Below, one piece after another: positions 11,945 to 24,908 of a stretch of DNA of 64,000 nucleotides (positions are counted from its first letter, which is position 1; every line of letters begins with the position of its first letter). Under the pieces are notes generated by a model, which saw nothing but the letters and a program-made list of their open reading frames with translations, was not told the origin of the DNA and searched no databases. Source of the stretch: Ochotona curzoniae (taxonomy: Eukaryota; Chordata; Mammalia; Lagomorpha; Ochotonidae); NCBI RefSeq assembly GCF_017591425.1, contig NW_024466413.1, positions 2,046,001 through 2,110,000 of the forward strand, read 5' to 3'. The position numbers and the translations under genes were made by a program.

Positions 11945-13056
11945 TCTCATTGATTATTGGTTCATTGGTTACATCACAATATCTTATTGCGTGTGATACA
12001 GGCTGTTTGAGGGTGTAATAACATTACAATTTACAGGTACTAATTTTAGGATTGACTTCATTTCATCTTAAATTAAGGCAAACATGTGGTATCTAACCCT
12101 TTGGGATTGGCTCATTTCCCTTAGCATAATGGTTTTCAGTTGGGCTCATTTAGCCACAAAGAAATGCATTTCATTTTTTTAATGGCTGAGTAGTATTCCA
12201 TGGAGTAAATAAACCATAGCTTTCTTATCCAATCTTTTGTTGATGGGCATTTCGGTTGCTTCCAAGTTTTTGCAATTATTGATTATGCTGCTATGAACAT
12301 GGGGGTACAAGTAGGTTTCTCATGTAAATAGGTGTTTTGGATATATTCCTAGGAGTGCTATTGCTGGATCATATAGTATGCAGATTTTCAGTTGTTTGTT
12401 CTCCATACTGACTTCCATAAAGGCTGCACCAACCTGCATTCCCACCAGCAATGGAGAAGGGTTCCCTTATCCCCACATCCTCGCTAGCAAGTGTTGTTGG
12501 TGGTTTTGTGTATGTGAGCCATTCTTACTGGCATTAGGTGGTACCTCACTGATATCTTAATTTGGATGTCCCTTATTGCTAGGGAACTTGAGCATTTTTT
12601 CATATGTTTTTTTGCCATTTGGATTTTTTCCTTTGTAAAGTGTCTGTCCAACTAAAATTGAGATGTCCATGAAGCAATTACAAGATGTGGTTAGCAACTT
12701 GATTTTTTTTACACATTGATCACTCAATACCATGTTAATTTTATGATGTAAATTTCCATGTTTCTTCCTAATGTTGAATTTGTGTAGTGGCTTTTCATTG
12801 GAGGGGATGATATGCTGCCAGCTCTACTTTCAGACCAAGCATGATCTCCCGATGAAACTGTTGAATTTATCTGGACAATAAGATGCTCAACTTCGCATGG
12901 TCCATGCCCGCAATAAAGAAATTCTGACTGGTTATGAGCTGTACTGTTGTAACAATATGGAGGAATTCAATATAGGGGATTGGGGGAGGGGTTGGGGGAA
13001 TCCCAGAGCCTATGGAACTGTGTCATAAAATGAAATAATAATAAATTTTAAAAAAG
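11945..13056 (+). mobile_element. Twin-primed (5'-inverted) L1 insertion with TSD
   Basis: Positions 11945 to about 12650 are antisense L1: 3' UTR, then the ORF2 C-terminal region with 'gctgagtagtattccatgga', 'gatgggcatttcggttgc', 'ggatatattcctaggagtg' and 'cttgagcattttttcatatg'. Near 12650 the orientation flips. Positions 12651-13056 are sense 3' UTR, ending in a G-rich purine tract (12978-13003), AGCCTATGGAACTGTG and an A-rich tail. The whole is bracketed by GAATTAGATAAGCC (11931-11944) and GAATTTGATAAGCC (13057-13070), a 14-bp TSD with one mismatch. That is the expected product of twin priming. The coding part is broken by stops. Confidence 0.88.
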
Positions 13057-13307
13057 GAATTTGATAAGCCAATTATTGACTGCAGAGAATCCATTCAAAA
13101 GAGACCTGCGAGTACTGCTTTTATTTGAGCAGGAATATTTGATCAATTTCTAAGTTAACAAAAATATTGAGCAATTGTATGTGTTAAAGAGTAAACAAAA
13201 GCAAAACACTCCCCCTACGGGCAAAATATTAGTTAATATATGTAATTATTACCTGGATAAACTAACATCATTCACTTCCCAGATATTTCTAAGAATCTAC
13301 TAAAACA

Positions 13308-13661
13308 GGGCCCTGCGCGGTGGCGCAAGTGGTTAAAGGTCCTCACCTTGCACGCCCGGGATCCCATATGGGCGCCAGTTCTAATCCCGGCAGCCCCGCT
13401 TCCCTTCCAGCTCCCTGCCTGTGGCCTGGGAAAGCAGTCGAGGACGGCCCAAAGCTTTGGGAACCTGCACCTACGTGGGAGACCTGGAAGAGGCTCCTGG
13501 CTTCGGATCGGCATAGTATCTGCCCGTTGCGGCTCACTTGGGGAGTGAATCATTGGACGGAAGATCTTCCTCTCTGTCTCTCCTCTCTGTATACCCACCT
13601 TTCCAATGAAAAAATAATAAAAATAAATCTTTAAAAAAAAATAATAAATCTTTAAAAAAAA
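13308..13661 (+). mobile_element. Young CSINE, full length, 16-bp perfect TSD
   Basis: The head is GGGCCCTGCGCGGTGGCGCA. A box-B-like GTTCTAATCC lies near 13378. The body has the usual 'gggagtgaatcattggacgg' and 'cctctctgtctctcctctctg' segments. The tail is a partly duplicated AATAAATCTTTAAAAAAAA unit. The TSD AAGAATCTACTAAAAC is at 13291-13306 and again at 13662-13677. The high match to the copy at 5997 suggests recent activity. Overlapping plus and minus frames are incidental. Confidence 0.96.
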
Positions 13662-13677
13662 AAGAATCTACTAAAAC

Positions 13678-16586
13678 TACAGTGTGATTTTCAAAATAAG
13701 AGGATGAGTAAAATAAACCCTTGATAATGCTTTTATTTCCCAGTGCAGGGGGTAGACATTATTCAAATAAATTGGCAAATAAGCAAATTACCTGTGGTGC
13801 TATTTTTTTTTTCATCAGCACATCACACAATGCAGAAATATCTAGATTTTCATTTTTTGGTAAAATGACCCTTGAACAGTGTTGTGTGTGGAATAAACAT
13901 ACAAAGCACCAATTACAAATGTTAAATGACTGCATGAATGAATGAAAGGATGGATAGGACCTTGAGAACAGTATTTTCTGTCAGCCTGAGAGTTACCTCT
14001 TTTCAGTTGAGATAGTAGTCAACGTAATTTTGTTCGTTCATTGTTATTTGAATGAACCAGTCATTTAGTAAAATGATAGTAAATGTTTTGCAAAGTAACC
14101 ACAAGTAGTCTGAAAGTCCAGGGGAAAGAAATATGCTGAACTGATGCCCTGTGAGTGCTTGTCAGGAGTTAGCCTCGTAGCATCTGGGAAGTTGTTCCCT
14201 TGTGCCCGGCCAGTGTGACTCAGGATGCTTCTGGCCCTGCAACAGATCTCAGGATCTCTGTGAGCCTGATATTTGCAAATCTTCATCAGGACTAAAAGAA
14301 TCCCACAATTATGTCATTTCCCTACACTGGATTGGCTTGCTTTTTGATTCTCCTGGTGCTTTTTGGAGAATAATAGAAATTTTAAGTTCCTGTGTTTTAA
14401 AAATATGCTCAGATAAATATTGATGTCTGGGTACCATTAACTAACAGAACAGTGTTGTAGCATTGCAGAGATAAGTATGGACAGAGGAAAACAAATCACC
14501 TGCTAGACATGGGCCAGAACTCCACTTGTTCCAACTCCTAGGTCTTCAGGTTTTATCATGGACCAATCACCCTTGAATCAGATGCAAATGACCCTCAATG
14601 CATTTCTACAAATTGTTTTCTTTAATTTTTTCAAAATAAGAAAGTTAGTAAATTAATATATTTAAAAAAATATGCTGAGAGTCATACATTCCCTTAAGAT
14701 TGAGAAAATTTGGGAAGGAAAGTTTTGAGTCCACTTTCTTACCTTACTTAACCATAATTAAATGTATTTGTAGTGTTTGGGAACTTTATGACTTAAGGAA
14801 GATGAAACACATCTAGACAAAAATAACTATGTTATCTTGTTTTAAAGTCAAAAATTTCTCAGAAGAAAGAGATCTTTTCAAGTCATAACTTTTTTTTTTA
14901 TTTTAGCAAGACAACAGTAACCGAGAAAAAAAAAACAGTGAAGAAAGAAATGTTAAAAAAATGATGCCACATAAAAAGCAGGATGGCGCTTCAGCAAATG
15001 CGAAGGAAGAGAGATGCAAAAGGCATCCAGCAAAATGAAACCATGCGGCTGCGTTGACCAAGATTCTGAGGACGACAGGCAGCGAGAGAGGCCAAGACTT
15101 CACTCGGCTGGAAGACAGATGTACTAACCCTCATTTCAGGGAAAGTAGCTTATTTATAAATCATAGTGAGTTGAATATCCGTGTTAGGACATCCATTTGT
15201 TAGTTAAATTGTAAACCCTAATATATACTGTTAAGGACTTTGTTGAAAGGCAGTCACATAAAGTTATAGAGCTTGAATTCCAGCACAGGTGGAATGTTTG
15301 GTAAGAAATAATATCTCAAGAGACAAATAAAAACGTAATCTCAAAAGAAGACCGAGCACAAAAACACATCTCTCAAAGATTTTGTTCTTGTTGGCAAAAT
15401 GTGATATCAGATAGCAGTCAGAAGACAATGTAAGGAGTTCACGGTGCTTGAGAGTCAAGGGGAAGGACCAGGTTCAGGTCGCAGGAACGATGGAATAACG
15501 GGTACCCTGCAACCGCAAAGGCTCTAAAACAGAATGTGTGCACGTCAGTATTAGAGCTTTAGCGAGCTGCCACAGGTCCATCTTCACCACGTACATATCT
15601 TACATATGCAAGTTAGAGACTTGACTCTGAGTGGCACAGAATCCTGCAGCCATCTTTCCTAACAGAGTTCTTAATCTTAACATTCTTAGCATTAATATTG
15701 TGAACCTCATTTTTATCAAGGGGTTTTCTAGTTGAAAAATGAGGAAATTGGATAGTAAATAAAAATTAACTTACAACCAGAGCCGAGATGAGAGTATAGC
15801 TCTGTTTGACACTCAGGTTCAGAATCTTGTGGGTAAGAGTACCGACAGGAAGGACTGCGGGAGGCAGAGAAGAGAGGAAGGGGACTGACACATTTTACGT
15901 ACAGCTTGCTTTCTGCTTCATTTGAACCAGGAGTCTAAATAGTGTCTGCTTCCCATCATTCCCGTGCGAAACCCTGCAGAGCTCCTGTGCTGCTCAGACC
16001 ACGCCCCCAAGCCCACACTGCCCTTCTGAACAGAGGCGTTGTTTAGTAAGAACGCACTGTCGAGCTCCCGTGGTAATGACCGGGCTTGGGCAACGATTGC
16101 ACAGGTATTTTCTGCAGGAGGGCCTGCGGCACAGATGCAGGCATCTGGTGTGTCAGCATTAATTTTTAAATAGGGGGACGTGAGGCTTTGAACTTTGTGT
16201 TTTTGAAAAATATCACTTCCCTTGAAGTCAATATTAATTAGCGTTAGCACGCTCTCTCTCTTCCCCTCCTGCTCTCACTCTCTGCCTTTCTGTAGAAGAG
16301 CTACCGGAAGTGATTCTCTGAGGAGGAAGTTCAGGCGTCAAACTGCTGTTTCCTAAAAGCAACTGTGCACTTACTCACTGGCAGTAATTCTCTGAGTGCG
16401 CATAGTTACCATGCTACTTTGATAGCTTTATTTAGCAGTGTTTCCTATTAGCAGTAAAACACAGAACGCATCAATATTTATGATATAATTTATTAGATAA
16501 GGTGCGCACAGAAAGCAGAACACGCTTCCATTAAGGATTAGGGACTGAGTGCCTAGAAAGGATGGATTTCTACAGACATACCTCTG
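13678..16586. other. No recognisable feature (about 2.9 kb)
   Basis: Largely unique sequence without clear SINE, L1 or exon. Short A and T runs occur at 14890-14897 and 14926-14935. ORFs here (for example minus 15918-16250) show no domain or splice context that I can support. Confidence 0.6.
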
Positions 16587-16907
16587 GGGCCCGGCACAGT
16601 AGCCCAGTGGCTAAAGTCCTCTCTGCACCTTCCAGGATCCCATATGGGCACTGGTTTGTGTCCTGGCTGCTCCAATTCCCTTCCACATTCCTGCCTGTGG
16701 TCCAAAGCCTTAGGACCCTGCATCCACATGGGAGTCCTAGAGGATGCTCTTGGTTCCTGACTTTGGATTGGCTCAGCTCTGGCTCTTGTGGCCACTTGGG
16801 GAGTGAGCTAGCAGATGGAAGATCTTTCTCTCTGTCTCTCCTTTTCTCTGTAAATCTGACATTCTAATAAAAATAAATCTTAAAAAAAGAAAAAGAAAGA
16901 AAGAAAA
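16587..16907 (+). mobile_element. CSINE, sense
   Basis: The head GGGCCCGGCACAGTAGCCCAG is followed by 'ggatcccatatgggcactgg', 'gcatccacatgggagtcc', 'ttggggagtgagctagcagatgg', 'tctctctgtctctcc' and an AATAAATCTTAAAAAAAGAAAAAG tail that has grown into a GAAA-rich end. Only a short possible TSD (CCTCTG on both sides) is visible. It is somewhat more diverged than the copies at 5997 and 13308. Confidence 0.93.
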
Positions 16908-17030
16908 ACTCCTCTGAATTTAGATTATGCTCTCAGGAACAGCGTTAAACCTAACTTTGAATATTCAACTTCTATAACTTAGCAAGCTTCGTGCAATTTT
17001 TATCAAAACATCCTTATAAGATTTTATACG

Positions 17031-17332
17031 GGGCCTGGCGCAATAGCGTAGTGGGTAAAGTCCTCGTCTTCAACGCTGCAGGATTCCATATGGGCGCCAG
17101 TTCTAATCCACCTCCCTGCCTGTGGTCTGTGAAAGCAGTGGAGGATGGCCCAAAGCCTTGGGACCCTGCACCTGCGTGGGAGACCTGGAGGAAGTTCCTG
17201 ACTCCTGGCTTAGCTCCAGCCACTGTGGCCACTTGGGCAGTGAATCATCGGACAGAAAATTTTGCTCTCTGTCTCTCTCCTCCTTTCTGTATATCAGTCT
17301 TTCCGATAAAAATACATAAATCTTTAAAAAAA
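17031..17332 (+). mobile_element. CSINE, sense, with small internal deletion
   Basis: The head GGGCCTGGCGCAATAGCGTAG is followed by 'ggattccatatgggcgccag' and box-B-like GTTCTAATCC. About 20 bp are missing before 'cctccctgcctgtggtctg'. The rest is normal, ending AATACATAAATCTTTAAAAAAA. It lies only 124 bp beyond the SINE at 16587, in the same orientation. No clear TSD. Confidence 0.93.
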
Positions 17333-18664
17333 TATGTTTCATATGGCAAGAATTTTGAAGTCTCAAAAGATAGAAATATTCCCTCAAATGTGGAAAAGAC
17401 TGTTGTCTCAAGCGTCCTCAGGTGCACAGCCTTGGTTATCTCCAGCGCACTCTACGACACGGCCTGGGGAGCCACCCTCTTGGCAGATTAAAAGTTAACT
17501 CGTTGAAATTTTCTTCTTAGCGGGTAGTTTTGACCAAAGTTAATTATGAACGTGCCCAGCATATATGGGCACAGTGTTCTAAAGGTAATTACACAGGGGT
17601 AGGAATAAAGGAATGAAACAAGCAAAGCCATCCCAAGGACAGGGCACCCTCATTTTTACATTAACTTTGTTTTTATTGCGCGCTATAGTTACAGCCACAA
17701 CATTTTGATGCGATGGATAGATTTTGCAGGAGCAAACTGCCACAGGTGAAAAGCTTTGTAGGATCAGATAAGAGAAAACGTTTTTGAGAGGTTAGTGGGG
17801 CCGGAAGCTTGAATGCAAACTGTGGACAAATTTGACAAAGCAAGGCTCATTTCAAGATAAGGCACACCTGTTTATCAAGAGCGACAAAAATGTGTTTAGA
17901 GGGCAGAGGGGCTTATGGATTCCACACGTGGTATGTGGCGACTTGTAAAGCCGCGGAACGTCACTGAGCTTCTAGTGTCGGAAGGCATTGCCCGAAGGGG
18001 TTGCAAAACAGCCCATCCCTGGACTTGCCACATCCATCGCTTTCCCATGCAACACCCTGCCCTTAGGCACTACGAAGGAGACTTTCACAGCAAACTTACC
18101 AGTAGGTTTGGCGATGTCTTTCACTTGACTGTGTGCTTCTCTTGGAAAGGCCTGGAACTGAACCATGCTTTATGATTAATGCAAAAGAAGAAAATCAGCC
18201 TTTGTGTTCTCTCAAGCTGAGCTAGTCAGCACTGCAACCGTCCCTTCTTTTAATAAAACATGGGCTTGAGTCAGCGGCCTACAGTTTCATGGATGGCTTT
18301 GGGGTACAGGGGTTGCCCTGGTGGGGGAAAAGTGAGAATTGTTTAGTGCCCTCATGTGTTAACTACCCTGCAGAAAGAAACTACTTAACGTGTTTTAAAA
18401 AGTAGAAGTGCTGGAATTCACACTGATTTGGATTTGAAGGTTTTGTAATTCTGTTTGAATAGTCTGAACTTAAACAGCCTCGTGAATCTTTTTTAGTATT
18501 AGTTTTCATCTTGAACATAATTAAGAATGGCATGTATGATGTTTGAGCTACACAGCAGGTTTGAGCAGGTGCGATGCTAGTGGTGTGTCTGTGTAATAGA
18601 AGGTACTTATAATGTGAGTTATTATTATTATAAAATAGTTTTATTATTAGCATATCTCTCACTC
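17333..18664. other. No recognisable feature
   Basis: Unique-looking sequence. ORFs at 17915-18175 (plus) and 18381-18662 (minus) have no recognisable domain. A short TTA-rich run is at 18619-18631. Confidence 0.55.
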
Positions 18665-18825
18665 TTAACTCTCTAAGACATAATCTCCTTACCTGTAAAA
18701 TGAGGAAAAGAAGTTGCTATCTCAGAGGCTCTTGTAAGATTAACTGAGTAACAGTATGCTAAGTTCATAGTCTGTGCCCTGCGGTGCAGTAGTAATACTA
18801 AAGCGATATCTACTACTTGCATGAT
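18665..18825 (+). mobile_element. MIR (ancient tRNA-derived SINE), sense
   Basis: 'taatctccttacctgtaaaatgagga', 'gctcttgtaagattaactgagtaa' and 'gctaagttcatagtctgtgccctg' run in the same order as the MIR core and 3' half (CTCATCTGTAAAATG, TTGTGAGGATTAAATGAG, cttagaacagtgcctgg). It is heavily diverged, as expected of this old family. Confidence 0.7.
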
Positions 18826-21800
18826 AAGCCAGCGTTGTGTTGCCAAGTCATATTCAGTTGGAACGAAAGAAGAACGAAAGCTTTTGAAACAAGTGCCAAG
18901 GAATAACCAACTCAGAGCCTTAGGAAAATGGCATTCTGAAGGAGAGCCACAAAATCTGAATCTGAAAGAAAATTTGGGAAATCCCAACTTCATTCATACC
19001 CTTAATGACACTGTTTTTTATTCTTTTAAAGTATTTGTGCGATCTCATCCTAGCTTCCCATTGGGCCACCTTTGTTCCGATGCACCTCTGTACAGACCAG
19101 TTCCTGGAGATCTTACTCGAATCCCTACAATTTTCCCTAATGCTGTTTTTCTCTCTCCTTAGCGGCTTTTTGGAGGTGGTAAAGATTTGTCTGTTAGAAC
19201 AGTCTCTGCCAACATACTTGATCTTACAAATCTCCTTCCCTAATGACTCTACCAGGGTGAGAACCTAGGATTGTAGATTTAAAGCTGGTATCTTTGATAG
19301 GCGTATTTGTAAATTCCATTTCAAGCAAACTGGACATCACTGTGGAGAAGGTTTCCCGCGTGCCCTCGGATGCACAAAGCATCTGTTGGTAGCTTCTGTT
19401 TTTGACTTCTGCCCTCTTAACCGCCTCTGAACCTCCTTCTCATGCCATTATTTTGCTGTTTCTTCTTTTGAAAACTACTTTAACTTGGAATCAAACTGTG
19501 TTTAGTTGGAATGAAGGAAAGCTTGAGTGATTCATTCAATCTTTTGAAACTGTAAATAATATTTTTTGTTGTGTGTGTTGCTGCTTTTGAAAGTGATGCT
19601 TTATGGCTTCCAAATTAGAAAAGGAGCTGAGGTCCAAAGAATTGCAGGATAAAGACGTAAGGATCGCCACAAAAGAGGAAATCTAAGGAGAGAAGAGGTT
19701 CTTTCTCTTGCTTTCTGAAAGAAAACACATTGGTGCTATTCTCTGGGATATTTAGTTTGTCGGCTATAGAATGGCTAGAGAGAGCAAACAGGATGCAGTA
19801 AAGATGGTTCATTTCAATAACAAATGGAAAAAAATGTAGACTTTAGACTGTCTCAGATTGAGTTATTAAAATTGGCACGCCAGCGTTTGGGTGGGGATTA
19901 AGATGTCTTAGCAACAACACTTAGAACGGGTGGAAGCAGAACTGAAGCGAGAGAAGTTAAATTGTCCAACGGTTACAACTGAAATCTCAGCTGAGCCCAG
20001 GGAGAGCTCAGGCGATATCGGATAGGCCTTCAGAATAATTCAGCTGAATGAGTGTGCGTGACTGCCGTGACAAACCTCCACTAATGCGCCAGGTGGGAAC
20101 ATCTCTGTGGCATCGCTGTCCCCACCCCGGATGACGTCAGTTTCCCGAAGACCTCTGGGGTAATTTTCACATCTCGCTCAACTAATCCTGTTAATGTGAT
20201 GCATTTAACATAGCCGACAGATGCTATGTAATGAAAAATATAGCATTTTTCAATACGAAAAATGTATTGAATATCCAAGGTCACTTTAGAGTGTGTAGTG
20301 ATACAGATAACACTCTGCAAGTGCAGGGTTGCAGACTGATCGTTGTTGCGGGATCCGTGTGAGTGTGCGCGCATAGTTCTCCCTTCACGGTAGGTGTGAG
20401 AAAGTGTCTTTCCAAAATCAATGAAAGCACGCTTAACGTGACGGTAATATGATCTAGAAAAGAAACCAAATCTAGTGTAGAAGTGGCAATGGACTCTATT
20501 ATTTGCCTCAACCCCGTAGTACATGTCTGAATAATTTTTTAGCTCCATGAGAATCCAGTGAAGATTACAAACCCTGCATGCAATATGCATTAAAAGCAAT
20601 ATTCATCATGATAATTCATGATTTGCTTCACTGCTACTTTTTATTTATTGTCTCAGCAGAGGAAGTACAAGATTAGAGTCTTCCATTTATGGAATTCTAA
20701 CCCAACAAATAGGCTGTGTAGTTGGATTTCTGCTGGCTAACAAATCTTTCCATTCTAGTTATAAATTTGGGGACAAGATAAATGAGCCCTGTGTGGGTTC
20801 ATAGACATAATACATCCCTTGTGATCTATGACTTGGTCAGGATTCTATTTATTGCTTCAATATTATACATCTCCAGTCCAACAATGTCCAAGATGACACT
20901 CTGGATTTCAGGGATCAATTAGCACCTTGTCTTAAATTATCCCTAACATTCTGTAGATTTGTCTGCTGTAAATGAAGTGTTAGGGAATCAAATGATTTCA
21001 TATTTAGATCAGATCATAAACAGGATCATATGTGGAAACTGAGTAAAAGGGTATTTTTTATCAGTTTGTTAATAATCTATGCTCAGTGTCTTTTCTTGAA
21101 ATACACAGAGAAATGTTCACTGTAAACTTCCAAAGCACTTTCCCTTAGGAGCGTATCACTGGGTTGTCTCTCAGTGATTCAGATCTTTCTCACTGTCACA
21201 CAAACCTTGAAACTTTTAGAATAATTATTCACCTTTCTTCTGAACATTTGCTACTGATGTACCTTAATTACTTCAAATTCCATGTCCACTTTCGCTGGGG
21301 ACCCATTACTGTGGAATTAGGTCTGTATGTGACAGAAACCCAAAACAAGAACCACCAATGAGCAGCTGGTGATTATTGCTGCAACAGCTCATTCCTGTTG
21401 TATGGGACTGCTGGCAAAGTGATCAGCTGGTTGGCTTTCTGTGCTTTTATGGAATATGTGATCCAGCAGGCCCATGCCACTTTTAGTAATTCCTTTTCCG
21501 ATCTACCATGATGATTCTGGGGTTTATGTTTCCTCTAATGTGGACCAGGGCTTTCTAGAAGCTTCCATGACGTCCTTGTGATGGTCCAACACCACCTCGA
21601 GGGCTTTACTAGGATGTTAAGCTGTATATGTTCTCAGAGAATTCTCATGTAGTCCTAAACACACTGTCACACAACCTGAAGTTCTGCTATTTGGATTCTA
21701 CGTGGCAGGATCCAGTCTGAAACAACTGGTCAACATTACGTGCTTCTGTTGCTTAATTTTAGAATCTTTTAGTGTATATTATCAGACCCAATAGTTTCGT

Positions 21801-22267
21801 AGAAAGATAACATGAAGGGTTGAATACTACTTACCGGTGATCAGTAAGAGGCAAAGTGAAGCTAGACCCTGAAGGGACACGTGGGTGAGTCCGATATTTC
21901 TGTGCTGCGTCTCAGCAAGAGATAATGCTCCTCTGTGTCCATGAAGAGTGGTCAAAGATAAAAAAGGAGTAAAAATCCAGACAGGTCCATATTTATCTTC
22001 TCGTTCCACCCCCACCCCTTTTATTTCTTTTCAGCTAGGACCCTGACCTTTGCATACCAGCCTTACAGAGTCTGACATCTCAACCCTTTGGATGCAACAA
22101 TTTTTCTATTAGCCTCTATTTCCTGTGCTCTAGCTGCAGTGAGCATGAGCCAGTCTCTATGTCTCCATCAAGTTCTCCATCTTCCACATGCTTCTTCAAA
22201 TCACCAATCACCACTAACCTTTTATTTATTTGTTCCAGTGCATCTATAACACTCAGCTATAGTCATG
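18826..22267. other. No recognisable feature (about 3.4 kb)
   Basis: No repeat family could be assigned with confidence. A 172-codon minus-strand frame (20081-20599) is among the longer non-repeat frames, but its translation has no recognisable domain and I see no supporting splice or promoter context. Nothing here can be called a gene. Confidence 0.55.
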
Positions 22268-22590
22268 TTTAAAATATTTACTTATTCTTACTGGAAATGC
22301 AGATTTATAGAGAGGAGGAGAGATGAAGGGAAAGGTCCTCCGCCCATTGGTTCACTCCCTTAGTGGTGGCAATGGCTAGAGCTGAGCCAATCCGAATCCA
22401 GGTGTTTCTTCTGGGTCTCTAACATGGGTGCACAGTCCCAAGGCTTTGGGCCATCCTCTACTGTTTTCCCAGGTCTCAAACAGGGAGCTGGAAGGGAAGT
22501 GGAGCAGCTAGAATATGAGCTGACATCTACATGATATCCTGGTGCTTGCAAGGTGAAGTTTTCAGCCAATGAGCCATTGTCTGGGTCCAG
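22268..22590 (-). mobile_element. CSINE, antisense
   Basis: From left: degraded tail 'aaaatatttacttattcttac', 'gagaggaggagagatgaa', 'ggttcactcccttag', 'ccaaggctttgggccatcc', 'cccaggtctcaaacaggg', 'catgatatcctggtgc' and the head complement ending near GGGTCCAG at 22590. Flanks CTATAGTCAT and CAATAGCCAT may be a decayed TSD. Moderately diverged. Confidence 0.9.
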
Positions 22591-23899
22591 CAATAGCCAT
22601 TCACATCTGTTTTTCTTATAAATACTGAGTACACTCAGCCTAAATGCTTAAGTTTAAGATGCTTGTGTTTCGCCTTTACTGCTTCCCATCCCAATTTTCA
22701 ACCAAGAGATTTTATTAATCGCGTAACATTTAACTGATTACTGCCCTACCTGCCATAAAGACAATCAATAAATAACCCAGCTCTAATTCCATTTTAGATT
22801 TTATTTCTTTGATTTACTCATGTCCTAATTCTTCTACATATAGTTTTCCAGGAAACTAGCTGTGAGCTGGATATTCGTGTGCAGGAAATGTATCAGGCAA
22901 CACTCTTGGGAACAGTACTTGCAGCACCTGCAAAGAGTAGGATTGGGTATAGAAGATGAAATTTTACAAAGCTGCAACAAAGGGTTCAGAGAATTTCCCA
23001 GGAAGCTTTAAAATTGGGGCAGGACTTGGAGATGTCTTCTGATTGATGAGATTTGGACAATAGTGTCTTGGCCTTACAACTGACAGCAACTCCTTTCCAC
23101 AGAAGGCCAGCGGCAGGGCAGACTCCATTTCAAGTCATCAAGTGACCACAGATCTAGCAGCTACAGGAGTTGTAGTCTTGGTCTGCAAAAGGCAGGGAGA
23201 GTATTAAAGTTTCGCTATGACATCTTCACAATATTCCTGCAATATAAAGACAGAGGACATGGAAGAAATCACCACTGTCGGCACTGTTGGACATTTTTAT
23301 AAAAATGCAATGACCACATTCTGGTAGGCTGTTCACAGAATGCATTTTTTTTTTTTCTTTTAAGAGATGAAGTACAGTAACTCTCCACTGATTCGGGTTG
23401 TGATATGACCTTTGCAATGATAAGGACTGAAAAGTAAATTCTGATTCTGACATTAACTATACAAGTTTTTGCACAGCACCTCTTATAGTGAAAGTGAGAA
23501 ATGGTAAGATGAGAGAATGGAAAGCACAATCACCTTCGAGTAGTGAGGAGTTTTTTCTTTTATCTCCTCTTCCGATTGTCACATGGAACCCTTGACAAGG
23601 CCAGCCCCCGTGGAGAGGCAATGCACGCTGGCTTTTCATTAGATTCTGCCATGAGTATGTCTACCTTCCTGGCATTATCCAATTCCTTGACAGGATTTTT
23701 CTAATTCTTAAAGTGAATTAGTTGTTTTCAAATCATTTTAGATTTTTAGCTTTAGCTTTTATCGTGTCTAAAATGATAAGAAAGTGAATTTCACAGAATT
23801 TTTGAGAATCCATTAAGATAAAATTTGTGAACATATTTAAAAGCCCTGGGGATTATAGCACTTTTTAAAAACTACAACCATAAATGGTATCATATTTGC
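22591..23899. other. No recognisable feature
   Basis: Unique-looking DNA with one T run (23346-23356). No exon or repeat recognised. Confidence 0.55.
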
Positions 23900-24195
23900 T
23901 TATTTCTTGGAAAGAGTTAGAGAGAGACAACAGAGTGAGACATCTTCTGCCTTATTGCTCTCTCCCCAGTTGGCTGCCAACAGTCAGGGCAGCTCCAGCT
24001 TGGAGGCAGGAACTCCATGCAGATCTTCCAGTACAGGCTGAGGCCTAAACATTGGAGCTATCTCTGGCTGTTCTTGCTGAGGCAAGCAGCGGGAAGCTGT
24101 ACTGGAAATGGAGACGCCAGGAGATGAACCAGCACCCATGTGGGATCCTGGCACCACAGTTAGTAGTTTTATTTGTTACACCACGAAGCTGGACC
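23900..24195 (-). mobile_element. Old CSINE, antisense
   Basis: A decayed tail complement near 23900 is followed by 'gagagagacaacagagtgagac', a central part with 'ggctgaggcctaaac', 'gcaagcagcgggaagctg', then 'aaccagcacccatgtgggat' and a head complement ending at 'caccacgaagctgg'. The order of segments matches the older, rabbit-like C repeat. Highly diverged, no TSD seen. Confidence 0.7.
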
Positions 24196-24394
24196 TTGTG
24201 TGTTACCAATTATATGTGAGTTTGAAATGTCTTGATTCATTGCACTCATGCTTTAGGGTTTTCATGAAATTACTTGCTTATTGGATGTTATTAGTGTGCC
24301 TGATAACATGCTGGAGACACATGTGACACTATTCTTGTAACATCCACTTCAACAGTCTCCACTAGGTATTGCCATTTTCTAATTAATATTTGGA

Positions 24395-24585
24395 TAATAT
24401 CTCTTTAGAGGCACAGCAGGTTGAACCACCAACTGCAGTGCTGGCATGTCATGTGAGTACCAGAATCTTAGCTGCTCCACGGCTCATCTGCTGCCTTACT
24501 AATGACCTGGGAAAGCAATCCAAGGTGGCCCACACATGAGAGTTCCTGCCACCTCCTAACTTCAGGCAGGATGCTGCACCCATTT
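24395..24585 (+). mobile_element. Old CSINE fragment, sense, cut by a younger CSINE
   Basis: Diverged C-repeat order: 'gaggcacagcaggttgaacc', 'tcttagctgctccac', 'taatgacctgggaaagcaat', 'gtggcccacacatgagag', then 'ctaacttcaggcaggatgc'. It stops where the TSD of the SINE at 24597 begins, so its 3' part may be displaced or lost. Confidence 0.65.
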
Positions 24586-24596
24586 GAAAATGAAAC

Positions 24597-24876
24597 GAGG
24601 ACCCACACGGTGGCCTAGCAGCCAAAGTTCTTGCCTTGAACATGCCAGGATCCCATACGGGCACCAGTTCTAGTCCCAGCAGCTCCACTTCCTATCTAGC
24701 TCCCTGCTAGTGACCTGGATAAACAGTAGAGGATGGCCAAAAGCTTTGGGACCCTGCACCCACATGGGGGACAGGAAAAGTTCCTGGCTCCTGGCTTCAT
24801 ATCAGCTTAGCTCCAGCCATTAAGTCACTTTGGTGGTGATTCATTGGACAAAAGAGCTCCTTCTCTGTGTCTCCTC

Positions 24877-24908
<32 letters not shown>

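Noticed and set aside
13272..13634. Overlapping ORFs of 64-108 codons on both strands (similar ones at 5956-6288, 16553-16867, 16991-17491)
   Set aside because: All lie within CSINE copies and repeat the same translated SINE sequence.
20081..20599. 172-codon minus-strand ORF
   Set aside because: No recognisable domain, repeat or regulatory context; length is within what chance gives over 64 kb in six frames, so it is not annotated as a gene.
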